Counted from the first letter of the stretch, positions 1 to 6,506 are shown. The stretch is 8,854 nt of DNA from Gammaproteobacteria bacterium (GCA_013153955.1 JAADDM010000015.1:1-8854), one strand, 5' to 3'. Numbers and translations: made by a program. Notes: generated by a model not told the origin, from the letters alone.

Positions 1-72
1 CGGCTTTATGCCTAAGGTACTGTCTATAACAGAGTATTCGGAGTGAACGTGAAGGTGAACAAATTGAGTCAT
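1..72 (-). CDS. dnaE: DNA polymerase III alpha subunit, N-terminal fragment (cut by window edge)
   Basis: Read on the minus strand from the ATG at 72-70, this gives 24 residues beginning MTQFVHLHVHSEYSVIDSTL and then leaves the window. The FVHLHVHSEYS stretch is the signature of the N-terminal PHP domain of bacterial DnaE, in which the HxH histidines (His8 and His10 here) belong to the ancestral metal site. DnaE is the polymerising subunit of the replicative DNA polymerase III holoenzyme and acts in the cytoplasm at the replication fork. The start fits because the family normally begins a few residues before F-V-H-L. No clear Shine-Dalgarno sequence precedes it, and the frame stays open upstream without a better start. 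A weak promoter-like pair (AAACAA at 115-120 and AGTAAA at 92-97 as read on the plus strand, 17-bp spacer) lies just upstream but would give a very short leader. Gene identity is fairly secure despite the short fragment; dnaE2/imuC-type relatives start similarly and cannot be wholly excluded. Confidence 0.85.
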   Translation of the reverse strand, partial: MTQFVHLHVHSEYSVIDSTLGIKP

Positions 73-227
73 ATTGGGGTATTTCGCTAAAAGTAAAAGG
101 CTAACAGTAACTGAAAACAAACGGGCCCTAAAAAGGTGGCGTTTAGAAGTCTAAGCAGACTGAAAATAGTTCACTTATTCTAACGGTTTCTGCTGGTGTA
201 AATGTTAAAATTAGTGACTATATTCAC

Positions 228-249
228 CACTTACTGCCAAGCATAAGTG
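228..249 (+). repeat. Inverted repeat/hairpin in the probable aat leader
   Basis: CACTTA at 228-233 pairs with TAAGTG at 244-249, and inside it TGC at 235-237 pairs with GCA at 241-243, leaving one bulged C (234) and a three-base loop. This makes an almost continuous nine-pair hairpin ending 37 bases before the aat start codon. No T-run follows, so it is not a typical terminator. A TATATT at 219-224 lies just before it and could be a weak -10 element for aat, although no convincing -35 accompanies it. The role is unknown; it may be an operator, an mRNA-stabilising 5' hairpin or chance. Confidence 0.4.
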
Positions 250-286
250 CTATTTACCTCTTATCAGGACGCTAAGCAAGACTCTT

Positions 287-1054
287 ATGTCTGAGACCCT
301 CCCGCAAACCCCTTTTTGGCTAGAACCCACTCCTGTTCTATTCCCGCCTACTCAGTTAGCACTCACTGAACCTGACGGGCTATTGGCCGTGGGGGGAGAC
401 TTAACGCCAGAATGGCTATTGCACGCCTATCAAAATGGTATTTTCCCTTGGTTTAACCCGGGTGAGCCGATTCTTTGGTGGAGCCCAACCCCCCGAAGCA
501 TCCTCCCTCTAAAGGCCCTTAAAATTAGACGGAGCTTACGTAAAACACTCCAAAAAATAGGCCGAGAACAGACCTTTACCGTGACACTGGATACCGACTT
601 TATTCAAGTCATGCAACAGTGTGCAGATATTCCCCGTACTGATCAGGAAGGTACTTGGATATCAGATGAGATGCTAACGGCTTATCATAATCTACACCGA
701 CAGGGCTATGCCCACTCTGTCGAAGTATGGCAAGATGGCATTTTAGTGGGCGGCTTATATGGCATTGCCATTGGTAAGATGTTTTTTGGAGAATCCATGT
801 TCTCCAAAGCCACAGACAGCTCAAAAGTTGCCCTGATTGCACTATCCATGCAGCTAAATGCTTGGGGCTTTAAGCTAATCGATACTCAAGTAGAAACGCC
901 ACACCTGAACAGTTTAGGGGCAATTTCTGTTAGCCGAACTGACTTTGAAAGCCTCATTTTAGAGCAGGTATCTCAAGCGTTTGAACCTCGACAGTGGCAA
1001 TTTGATATTGACTGGATTCAGGCGGCCATTGAGCATTCCAAGCAATCAAACTAA
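287..1054 (+). CDS. aat: Leucyl/phenylalanyl-tRNA-protein transferase
   Basis: This cytoplasmic enzyme transfers leucine or phenylalanine from charged tRNA onto proteins with N-terminal Arg or Lys, producing the N-degrons that ClpS delivers to ClpAP. The 255-residue product has the family's usual length and motifs in order: GLLAVGGDLTPEWLLHAYQN (31-50) followed by GIFPWF, WWSPTPR (64-70), GTWISDEM (122-129), MFFGESMFS (165-173) and LIDTQVETPHLNSLGA (197-212). Glu169, Asp199 and Gln201 correspond to the residues I recall as catalytic in the E. coli enzyme (Glu156, Asp186, Gln188). The ATG at 287 gives the expected N terminus, but it has only a poor ribosome binding site; an AGGA at 266-269 is too distant. 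It is divergent from dnaE and convergent with icd, with a shared hairpin terminator. The frequent neighbours ate and infA are not beside it. Its partners clpA and clpS are not in this window. Confidence 0.96.
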   Translation: MSETLPQTPFWLEPTPVLFPPTQLALTEPDGLLAVGGDLTPEWLLHAYQNGIFPWFNPGEPILWWSPTPRSILPLKALKIRRSLRKTLQKIGREQTFTVTLDTDFIQVMQQCADIPRTDQEGTWISDEMLTAYHNLHRQGYAHSVEVWQDGILVGGLYGIAIGKMFFGESMFSKATDSSKVALIALSMQLNAWGFKLIDTQVETPHLNSLGAISVSRTDFESLILEQVSQAFEPRQWQFDIDWIQAAIEHSKQSN

Positions 1055-1118
1055 TCAACAACGCCTTTCGTTTCGACCGATTATCATCCTCGCTGCTCGA
1101 CCCCTCTCATTTAGACGC

Positions 1119-1165
1119 AAAAAAGCCCGTTAAAACGCCTATTCAAGGTGCTCTAACGGGCTTTT
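1119..1165. terminator. Bidirectional intrinsic terminator between aat and icd
   Basis: GCCCGTTA at 1125-1132 pairs perfectly with TAACGGGC at 1154-1161. A run of A's precedes the left arm and TTTT follows the right arm (1162-1165), extending the helix and giving a U-run in either direction. A smaller inner stem (CGCCT at 1136-1140 with AGGTG at 1146-1150, one G-U pair) can stack inside. It lies 65 bases after the aat stop and about 90 bases beyond the convergent icd stop, so it can end transcription of both genes. Confidence 0.85.
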
Positions 1166-1194
1166 AGTGCAGAACTTCCCTAACCTTTAAATTA

Positions 1195-1218
1195 GATTAG
1201 ATTTTATTTAATCTAATC
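1195..1218 (-). repeat. AT-rich perfect inverted repeat downstream of icd
   Basis: GATTAGATT at 1195-1203 is the exact reverse complement of AATCTAATC at 1210-1218, with a six-base loop. It lies 36 bases past the icd stop codon on the icd sense strand. The stem is weak (mostly A-T) and lacks a clean U-tract, so it is more likely a 3'-end mRNA structure or accessory stop signal; the stronger terminator is the GC-rich hairpin at 1119-1165. Confidence 0.45.
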
Positions 1219-1254
1219 AAATAAGTAAGGGCTATTCCAAACGATAGAATTGTC

Positions 1255-3480
1255 TTAAATTGAGGCAACAATCTTATTTAATGTCTGACTCGGACGCATG
1301 GCTGCTGCAGATAGCGTAGGAGACATATGGTAGTAACCCCCTAAATCAACCGCTTTACCTTGTGCGCCATTCAGTTCAGCCACAATCTTCGCTTCACTCT
1401 CTGCAAAGGCTTTTGCAATCGGGGCAAAGCGTGCTTGAAGCTCAGAGTCAGTTGTTTGTGCTGCCAACGCCTCAGCCCAATACATCGCTAAATAGAAGTG
1501 GCTGCCTCGGTTATCTAGCTCGCCAACACGACGAGAAGGAGACTTATCGTTATCCAAAAATTTAGCCGTACCTGCATCCAGAGCCGTTGCCAATACCTGT
1601 GCTTTTGGCATCTCAAACGTATTTGAAAGGTGTTCAAGTGAAACGGCCAAAGCCAAGAACTCTCCTAGAGAGTCCCAGCGCAGATGGTTTTCTGAAACAA
1701 GCTGCTGAACATGCTTAGGCGCTGACCCACCTGCACCCGTTTCAAATAGACCTCCTCCATTCATTAATGGCACGATTGAAAGCATTTTAGCTGAAGTGCC
1801 TAATTCTAATATAGGGAACAGATCGGTTAAGTAATCACGCAATACATTACCGGTCACCGAGATAACATCCTTACCGGCTTTCACTTGTGCAAGGGTGAAA
1901 CGAGTCGCTGCTTCAGGTGACATAATCTGAATATCTAAACCTGATGTATCATGGTCTTTCAGGTACTCCGTTACCTTAATAATCATCTGAGCATCGTGCG
2001 CACGATGTTCATCTAACCAGAAAATCGTAGGTAGGCCTGTCGCTTTAGCGCGGTTAACCGCCAGCTTTACCCAGTCCTGAATGGGTGCATCTTTGACCTG
2101 ACACATACGGAAGATATCACCCGCTTCAACCGCTTGTTCAAGTAGCACGTCTCCCCCCGTTGCCACAATACGCACCGTACCTGCCGCTGACATTTGGAAG
2201 GTTTTATCGTGAGAGCCGTACTCTTCGGCTTTTTGTGCCATTAGGCCTACATTCGGTACAGAACCCATTGTACTTGGGTTAAACGCGCCGTTCTCTTTAC
2301 AAAACTGAATGGTCTCTGCGAAAACACCTGCATAACAGCGATCAGGAATCACACACATCGTATCTTGCTGCTTACCTGCTTTATTCCACATTTGACCCGA
2401 TGCACGAATCATCGCAGGCATAGAGGCATCAATAATGACATCACTTGGGACATTCAAGTTGGTTATGCCTTTATCCGAATCCACCATCGCAACATCAGGC
2501 TGAGCCTCATACACCGCGACAATATCTGCTTCAATCTCAGCCTTCTTAGCGGCATTCAAGGTTTCAATTTTAGCCAGAACATCCCCAAAACCGTTATTGA
2601 CATTCACACCTAATTCCGCAAAGGTTGCCGCGTGCTTATCAAATACCGTCTTGAAGAAAACTGAGACCGCCTGACCAAAAATAATGGGATCAGAGACCTT
2701 CATCATGGTAGCTTTCATATGAATAGAGAATAGAACGCCCTGCACTTTTGCCTGTGCAATCGACTCCGTTAAGAAGCTATTTAAGGCTGATTGACTCATA
2801 ACTGAACAGTCAATCACTTCTCCCGCTTGTAAGGGAGCAGCACCTTTTAAGGTCTCAGATTGGCCTGATGCATCCACAAATTCGATGCTAAATTCAGTGG
2901 CATTCTCAACCGTTAATGATTTCTCAGAACCATAAAAATCGCCTTCAGACATACTTGCAACACTGGTCAGAGAGTCTTTTGCCCAAGCCCCCATTGAGTG
3001 AGGATTCTTTCTAGCATAGCCCTTCACTGCTGGTGGTGCACGACGATCAGAGTTACCCTCTCTTAATACTGGGTTTACCGCTGACCCTAAGACCTTAGCG
3101 AAAGTCGCTTTTTGAGCAATCTCTTCATCTGTTTTCGGGTTAGCTGGATAGTTAGGAATCGCATAACCATGCGACTGAAGCTCTGCGATGGCCGCTTCTA
3201 ACTGGGGAATTGAAGCACTGACATTCGGGAGTTTAACGATGTTTGCTTCGGGTGTTTTAGCAATGTCGCCTAACTCTGATAACGCATCTCCAATCTGCTG
3301 CTCTGCCGTTAACTTATCTGGGAAGTTTGCAATGATGCGTCCTGCAAGTGAAATATCACGTGTTTCAACCGCGATATCAGCCGCTGCTGTAAATGCCTCA
3401 ACAATCGGTAGTAAAGAGTAAGTGGCTAATGCTGGCGCTTCATCCGTTAAAGTATAAATAATCTTAGATTTTTGAGACAT
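1255..3480 (-). CDS. icd: Monomeric NADP-dependent isocitrate dehydrogenase
   Basis: The product oxidatively decarboxylates isocitrate to 2-oxoglutarate in the cytoplasmic TCA cycle and yields NADPH. At 741 residues it matches the large monomeric (IDH-II, Azotobacter-type) class; the dimeric E. coli enzyme has about 416. Family residues fall one position later than I recall for the Azotobacter vinelandii enzyme: Ser133, Asn136, Arg140 and Arg146 in the segment around GSAVNPVLREGNSDRR; Lys256 in HMKATMMKVSDP; Asp351, Asp549 and Asp553 for the metal; Tyr421; and His590, Arg601 and Arg650 for NADP. All are present, so the enzyme should be active. The ATG at 3480 has an AGGAAA ribosome binding site four bases upstream (3485-3490), which supports the start. 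The gene is divergent from rluE, and a sigma70-like promoter candidate lies about 130 bases upstream. A short hairpin (CTTCCC/GGGAGG around 3508-3525) sits in the leader. No frameshift or truncation is seen. Confidence 0.97.
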   Translation of the reverse strand: MSQKSKIIYTLTDEAPALATYSLLPIVEAFTAAADIAVETRDISLAGRIIANFPDKLTAEQQIGDALSELGDIAKTPEANIVKLPNVSASIPQLEAAIAELQSHGYAIPNYPANPKTDEEIAQKATFAKVLGSAVNPVLREGNSDRRAPPAVKGYARKNPHSMGAWAKDSLTSVASMSEGDFYGSEKSLTVENATEFSIEFVDASGQSETLKGAAPLQAGEVIDCSVMSQSALNSFLTESIAQAKVQGVLFSIHMKATMMKVSDPIIFGQAVSVFFKTVFDKHAATFAELGVNVNNGFGDVLAKIETLNAAKKAEIEADIVAVYEAQPDVAMVDSDKGITNLNVPSDVIIDASMPAMIRASGQMWNKAGKQQDTMCVIPDRCYAGVFAETIQFCKENGAFNPSTMGSVPNVGLMAQKAEEYGSHDKTFQMSAAGTVRIVATGGDVLLEQAVEAGDIFRMCQVKDAPIQDWVKLAVNRAKATGLPTIFWLDEHRAHDAQMIIKVTEYLKDHDTSGLDIQIMSPEAATRFTLAQVKAGKDVISVTGNVLRDYLTDLFPILELGTSAKMLSIVPLMNGGGLFETGAGGSAPKHVQQLVSENHLRWDSLGEFLALAVSLEHLSNTFEMPKAQVLATALDAGTAKFLDNDKSPSRRVGELDNRGSHFYLAMYWAEALAAQTTDSELQARFAPIAKAFAESEAKIVAELNGAQGKAVDLGGYYHMSPTLSAAAMRPSQTLNKIVASI

Positions 3481-3596
3481 CGAGTTTCCTATGATTTGGC
3501 TATGAGCTTCCCGTGACAGGGAGGGTTCTATGTATTAAAAAATTAACAGAAAAACAGCTAATCTTAAAACTCAGAACGGGCTTAATTTTTTAAAAA

Positions 3597-3605
3597 TGTT
3601 AGAAT
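3597..3605 (+). promoter_or_regulatory. Candidate extended -10 element facing rluE
   Basis: TGTTAGAAT has the extended -10 form TGnTAnAAT on the plus strand. There is no recognisable -35 at 17 bases. A transcript from here would carry a leader of roughly 200 bases before rluE. It sits just next to the opposing icd promoter candidate. Evidence is weak. Confidence 0.22.
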
Positions 3606-3612
3606 GGCGGCT

Positions 3613-3641
3613 ATTTTACCGCACTCGACCCGTACACACAA
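3613..3641 (-). promoter_or_regulatory. Candidate sigma70 promoter for icd
   Basis: Read on the minus strand, TTGTGT (3641-3636) and TAAAAT (3618-3613) are separated by exactly 17 bases. The -10 matches consensus at five of six positions and the -35 at three of six. Transcription would start near 3606, leaving a leader of about 125 bases before the icd ATG. It was found by eye only. Confidence 0.4.
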
Positions 3642-3733
3642 AATATAAGATAAAGTGACATCCTTATCCACGCTTTAAAGTGGTTAAACATGCTGACATT
3701 GAGCACGACGTTAACTTTATCCCCCCTGACATT

Positions 3734-3760
3734 TTGAGTCAGAAAACAGTGTGTTACCTT
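3734..3760 (+). promoter_or_regulatory. Candidate proximal rluE promoter
   Basis: TTGAGT at 3734-3739 and TACCTT at 3755-3760 are separated by 15 bases, and a TG one base before the -10 (3752-3753) gives an extended form. The spacing is short and the -10 is poor, so this is tentative. The leader would be about 45 bases, the best-placed option for rluE. Confidence 0.25.
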
Positions 3761-3811
3761 CGGCCATAGGCATCATTCAAGTGCACCCATACTTTAAAAC
3801 AGGCATCTACA

Positions 3812-4369
3812 ATGAGCGACTTAATCTTACTCAACAAACCCTTTAATGTACTGTGCCAATTTACCGATGAGAGCGAACAGTCCGCCTCAAGAGAAACCCT
3901 GGCAAACTACATTACCGATAAGGGATTTTACGCCGCCGGTCGATTAGACCGAGACAGTGAAGGCCTGTTACTGCTCACTAATGATGGAAAACTTCAGCAT
4001 AAAATATCTGATCCTGTCCATAAGATGCCCAAGACCTATTGGGCACAGGTAGAGGGAGCGGTTACTCAAGAGGCCCTTAAACAGCTCAGAAATGGCGTTA
4101 ATTTAAAGGATGGCGTCACCCAACCGGCCAAATGTAAACAGCTAAACAGTGGCATTCGGGTTTGGGAGCGCGTTCCGCCGATTAGAGCGCGAAAGAATAT
4201 TCCCACCAGTTGGATTGAATTAACCATTACCGAAGGCAAAAACCGCCAGGTGAGAAGAATGACGGCTGCAGTGGGCTTTCCAACGCTACGCCTTATTCGG
4301 GTTAGAATTGGCGACTGGAAACTGGGGAATTTAAAACCCGGTGAATCTAAGCGCCTTCAAGACCAATAA
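3812..4369 (+). CDS. rluE: 23S rRNA pseudouridine synthase, RluE type (U2457)
   Basis: The product belongs to the RsuA/RluB/E/F family, which isomerises uridine to pseudouridine in rRNA; RluE acts on 23S position 2457 (E. coli numbering) near the peptidyl transferase centre. The 185-residue protein begins directly with the catalytic domain and has no N-terminal S4 domain, as expected for RluE but unlike RsuA, RluB and RluF. Motifs: LILLNKPFNVL (4-14), AGRLDRDSEGLLLLTNDG (42-59) with the catalytic aspartate at 46, KTYWAQVEG (74-82), and GKNRQVRRMTAAVGFPTLRL (142-161), the family's conserved RNA-binding and fold motif. It is somewhat shorter than E. coli RluE (about 217), which has an N-terminal extension. 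The ribosome binding site is weak (ACAGG at 3799-3803). It sits divergent from icd and upstream of mnmA, a placement also known in E. coli, which supports RluE over a paralogue. Confidence 0.9.
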   Translation: MSDLILLNKPFNVLCQFTDESEQSASRETLANYITDKGFYAAGRLDRDSEGLLLLTNDGKLQHKISDPVHKMPKTYWAQVEGAVTQEALKQLRNGVNLKDGVTQPAKCKQLNSGIRVWERVPPIRARKNIPTSWIELTITEGKNRQVRRMTAAVGFPTLRLIRVRIGDWKLGNLKPGESKRLQDQ

Positions 4370-4378
4370 CCCGACCTT

Positions 4379-4412
4379 GCACCTTCAATTTTTTATAAGC
4401 AAGTGAAGGTGC
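4379..4412 (+). repeat. Inverted repeat between rluE and mnmA with competing pairings
   Basis: GCACCTTCA at 4379-4387 is the perfect reverse complement of TGAAGGTGC at 4404-4412, with a 16-base loop that contains a T-run. A second, overlapping helix is possible: CTTGC at 4376-4380 with GCAAG at 4399-4403. The end of rluE also carries GCGCCTTCA (4351-4359), which could pair with the same right arm through one G-U. No U-tract follows the right arm, so this is not a standard terminator. It ends just before the mnmA promoter candidate and could be a weak terminator, an attenuator-like structure or an operator. Confidence 0.5.
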
Positions 4413-4415
4413 CTC

Positions 4416-4424
4416 TGTTAAAAT
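4416..4424 (+). promoter_or_regulatory. Candidate extended -10 promoter for mnmA
   Basis: TGTTAAAAT matches the extended -10 form TGnTAtAAT, with a five-of-six -10 hexamer at 4419-4424. The -35 position at 17 bases (TAAGCA, 4396-4401) is poor, which extended -10 promoters can tolerate. Transcription would start near 4431, about 90 bases before the mnmA ATG. The inverted repeat at 4379-4412 covers its -35 region. Confidence 0.38.
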
Positions 4425-4520
4425 AATGCCATCACTCAATAACACTAAGTGAATGCTCAATGAGGCTTTTCAAAACAGAAAGGTCGCTTACTCGATTAAA
4501 ATTTAAGGCTGTCCCTTTTC

Positions 4521-5645
4521 ATGAACCATACTGATCACTCAAATACCAAAGTCATTGTCGGCCTCTCAGGAGGGGTTGACTCATCTGTTGCAGCGCTTCT
4601 CCTTAAAGAGCAAGGCTATCAGGTAGAGGGCCTTTTTATGAAAAACTGGGAGGGGGATGATACCGATGATTACTGCCCTGCCGCAGAGGATCTTAAAGAT
4701 GCCATGATGGTGGCCGAGAAACTGGATATTCCGATTCACATCGAGAATTTTTCAGGCGAGTATTGGGATAATGTCTTTGAGCATTTTTTAGAAGAGTACA
4801 AGGCGGGTAGAACCCCTAACCCTGATATTCTCTGCAATAAAGAGGTCAAATTTAAAGCCTTTTTACAGCATGCATTAGAACTTGGCGCGGACTATATCGC
4901 TACAGGACACTATGCCCGTATTAGCCGTGATGAAGATGGCACTGCACATCTTCTAAAAGGGCTGGATGAAAATAAAGATCAGAGCTATTTTCTCTACACT
5001 TTACAGCAGCATCAACTTCAAAAATCACTCTTTCCAGTGGGCGAGTTAGAAAAACCCCTCGTTAGAAAAATGGCCGAAGATGCGGGCTTAATCACACATG
5101 ATAAAAAAGACAGTACCGGTATCTGCTTTATTGGCGAGCGTAAATTTAAAGATTTCTTACAACGTTTTTTACCTGCTCAGCCTGGTGAGATTATTGATGA
5201 TAAGGGTAATGTCATCGGTAAACACGATGGCTTAATGTATCACACGCTAGGACAACGCAAAGGCCTAGGAATTGGCGGCGGTCATGGCCAAGGTAATGAC
5301 CCTTGGTACGCAGCAGATAAAGATTTAACGCACAACAAACTGATTGCTGTACAGGGCAAGCAACACCCATTACTGCAACATGCTGTTCTGGTTGCAGATA
5401 CCTTAGACTGGGTATCAGGGCACTGCCCTCCCCTCAATACTCCCTTAAAAGCCAAAATACGCTATCGCCAGGTGGAACAGCCTTGTCAAATCATTGAGCA
5501 TGAAAACGGTACGATTGTTGTGCAGTTTGATGAGACACAGTCTGCTGTCGCACCGGGTCAATCCGTTGTCTTCTACCAAGATGATGACTGCTTAGGCGGC
5601 GGTATCATCGATCAACGCTTACATCGACTAGAAGAGCGCACCTAA
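4521..5645 (+). CDS. mnmA: tRNA-specific 2-thiouridylase MnmA
   Basis: MnmA (TrmU) installs the 2-thio group on the wobble uridine 34 of tRNA-Lys, -Glu and -Gln, using ATP and sulfur relayed from IscS through the Tus proteins. The 374-residue protein has the normal length. An N-terminal adenylating domain carries the PP-loop SGGVDSS (16-22), followed by the first catalytic Cys105 in NPDILCNKEVKF, TGHYAR (128-133), and the second catalytic Cys202 in STGICFIGERKF; the pair corresponds to Cys102/Cys199 of E. coli. HTLGQRKGLGIGG (241-253) marks the central domain, and a C-terminal beta-barrel-like region ends the protein. The ATG at 4521 fits the family, although the ribosome binding site is poor (AAGG at 4505-4508, 12 bases away); nothing better is in frame. 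hflD follows after 88 bp on the same strand, so the two are probably cotranscribed. In E. coli, nudJ lies between rluE and mnmA; here it does not. Confidence 0.97.
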   Translation: MNHTDHSNTKVIVGLSGGVDSSVAALLLKEQGYQVEGLFMKNWEGDDTDDYCPAAEDLKDAMMVAEKLDIPIHIENFSGEYWDNVFEHFLEEYKAGRTPNPDILCNKEVKFKAFLQHALELGADYIATGHYARISRDEDGTAHLLKGLDENKDQSYFLYTLQQHQLQKSLFPVGELEKPLVRKMAEDAGLITHDKKDSTGICFIGERKFKDFLQRFLPAQPGEIIDDKGNVIGKHDGLMYHTLGQRKGLGIGGGHGQGNDPWYAADKDLTHNKLIAVQGKQHPLLQHAVLVADTLDWVSGHCPPLNTPLKAKIRYRQVEQPCQIIEHENGTIVVQFDETQSAVAPGQSVVFYQDDDCLGGGIIDQRLHRLEERT

Positions 5646-5733
5646 CAACCCGCCTTCAACTAAGTGACATGATTTATTTAACAGATAATGGCTTTATATA
5701 CCTATCGCCACAGAACAGAAAGGGCTTACCCCA

Positions 5734-6420
5734 ATGTCAGAGTACACACAACAAGATAGAACCCTAGCCCTCATTGGAATCTACCAGGCCTCCCAGCTTG
5801 TATTTGATTTAGCGACCACTGGCAAGGTCGATGAGCTCGCATATAACACTTGTATTCAATCGCTATTTTGTGACAACCCTGAAAATACCTTAGAGGTATA
5901 TGGGTCTGATGTTAAAAACATACAAGTCGGCTTAAATACCCTCCTTGCACAAATGAGTTCTGAAGAGGCGGTTCAGATGCGTAACGTGGAAGTAACCCGT
6001 TATGTATTAAGCTTAATCATCCTACAGAAAAAACTGCAACAACTCGGTGAGCCTTTGAATAACATCGCCTCTATTCTAGAGACGGCCAAAGGCCAACAAA
6101 CACACTTTGGCCAAAATCATGAAAACGTCATCGCTGCCATTGCCCGTGCCTACTCTGAGAATGTCAGTAACATCAACCCTAGAGTGATGGTTAATGGCCA
6201 GCACGGCCATCTAGATAACCCAAGAGTCGCCAATAAGATTAGAGCACTTCTGCTGGCAGGGATTCGCTCGGCACTGCTTTGGAGTCAGTTAGGCGGTACT
6301 CGTTGGGGCTTGCTATGGTCGAGAAAAAAGTATCTTCAGTCAGCGCTTGAACTACAAGCAATGCTTCCTGTTCAGAAAGAGAAGCTAACCCCTCCGACAA
6401 GCATTTTTAAAGACGATTAA
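5734..6420 (+). CDS. hflD: HflD family protein (high-frequency lysogenisation regulator)
   Basis: HflD (YcfC) is a helical, membrane-associated gammaproteobacterial protein. In E. coli it was named for destabilising the lambda CII activator and so affecting lysogeny; its ordinary cellular role is unclear. The 228-residue product is slightly longer than the E. coli one (about 213). Recognisable parts are the N-terminal ALIGIYQASQLVFDLATTG (12-30), a central helix with VEVTRYVLSLIILQKKL (86-102), and the family's most conserved C-terminal segment INPRVMVNGQHGHL (147-160) followed by ANKIRALLLAGIRSALLWSQ (166-185) and LGGTRWGLL. There is no signal peptide. An AAAGGG ribosome binding site nine bases upstream (5719-5724) supports the start. 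It follows mnmA in the conserved order, but purB, the usual next gene, is replaced by a strong terminator and the convergent ppiD. Confidence 0.93.
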   Translation: MSEYTQQDRTLALIGIYQASQLVFDLATTGKVDELAYNTCIQSLFCDNPENTLEVYGSDVKNIQVGLNTLLAQMSSEEAVQMRNVEVTRYVLSLIILQKKLQQLGEPLNNIASILETAKGQQTHFGQNHENVIAAIARAYSENVSNINPRVMVNGQHGHLDNPRVANKIRALLLAGIRSALLWSQLGGTRWGLLWSRKKYLQSALELQAMLPVQKEKLTPPTSIFKDD

Positions 6421-6464
6421 TACCCCCTTATTAAACAGGGCTCCCTAAATATAAATGCAGGCAC

Positions 6465-6506
6465 AAAAAAGCCGAAGTAACCAGGCCTGGTTACTTCGGC
6501 TTTTTT
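6465..6506. terminator. Perfect 42-nt palindromic bidirectional terminator (hflD/ppiD)
   Basis: The 21 bases at 6465-6485 are the exact reverse complement of 6486-6506, with no spacer. The arms read A6, GCCGAAGTAACC, AGG and the mirror complement, ending in T6. In RNA this folds into a stem of about 19 pairs closed by a GGCC loop and flanked by A6 and U6, so it works equally in both directions. It lies 45 bases past hflD and about 60 past the convergent ppiD stop. Confidence 0.93.

Larger units (their letters stand above)
3481..3811. other. Divergent icd-rluE intergenic region
   Basis: This 331-bp stretch has no convincing gene. It is AT-rich at 3530-3600 and holds promoter candidates in both directions (given separately), short hairpins such as CTGAC/GTCAG at 3726-3742 and CCAC/GTGG near 3668-3683, and two tiny overlapping frames of 15 codons (plus, 3690-3737) and 26 codons (minus, 3611-3691) that I do not call as genes. 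No RNA gene or riboswitch is recognised. Confidence 0.6.

Noticed and set aside
30..104. Plus-strand reading ending in ESYWGISLKVKG as a possible 3' end of an upstream gene
   Set aside because: The frame is interrupted by a stop at 27-29 and lies antisense to the clear dnaE N terminus over 1-72.
609..842. 77-codon minus-strand frame inside aat
   Set aside because: It is wholly antisense to well-conserved aat motifs and has no recognisable domain or ribosome binding site.
1362..1565. 67-codon plus-strand frame inside icd
   Set aside because: Antisense shadow of the conserved icd coding sequence with unlikely composition (Gln/Ser-rich).
2365..2613. 82-codon plus-strand frame inside icd
   Set aside because: It is rich in His, Ile and Arg from antisense codons, shows no domain, and lies over the icd active-site region.
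3188..3421. 77-codon plus-strand Ala/Ser-rich frame opposite the icd N terminus
   Set aside because: Composition mirrors antisense of Ala/Ile-rich icd codons; no ribosome binding site or family likeness.
3611..3691. 26-codon minus-strand frame resembling a short signal-peptide-like product
   Set aside because: Too short, no convincing ribosome binding site, and it overlaps the proposed icd promoter.
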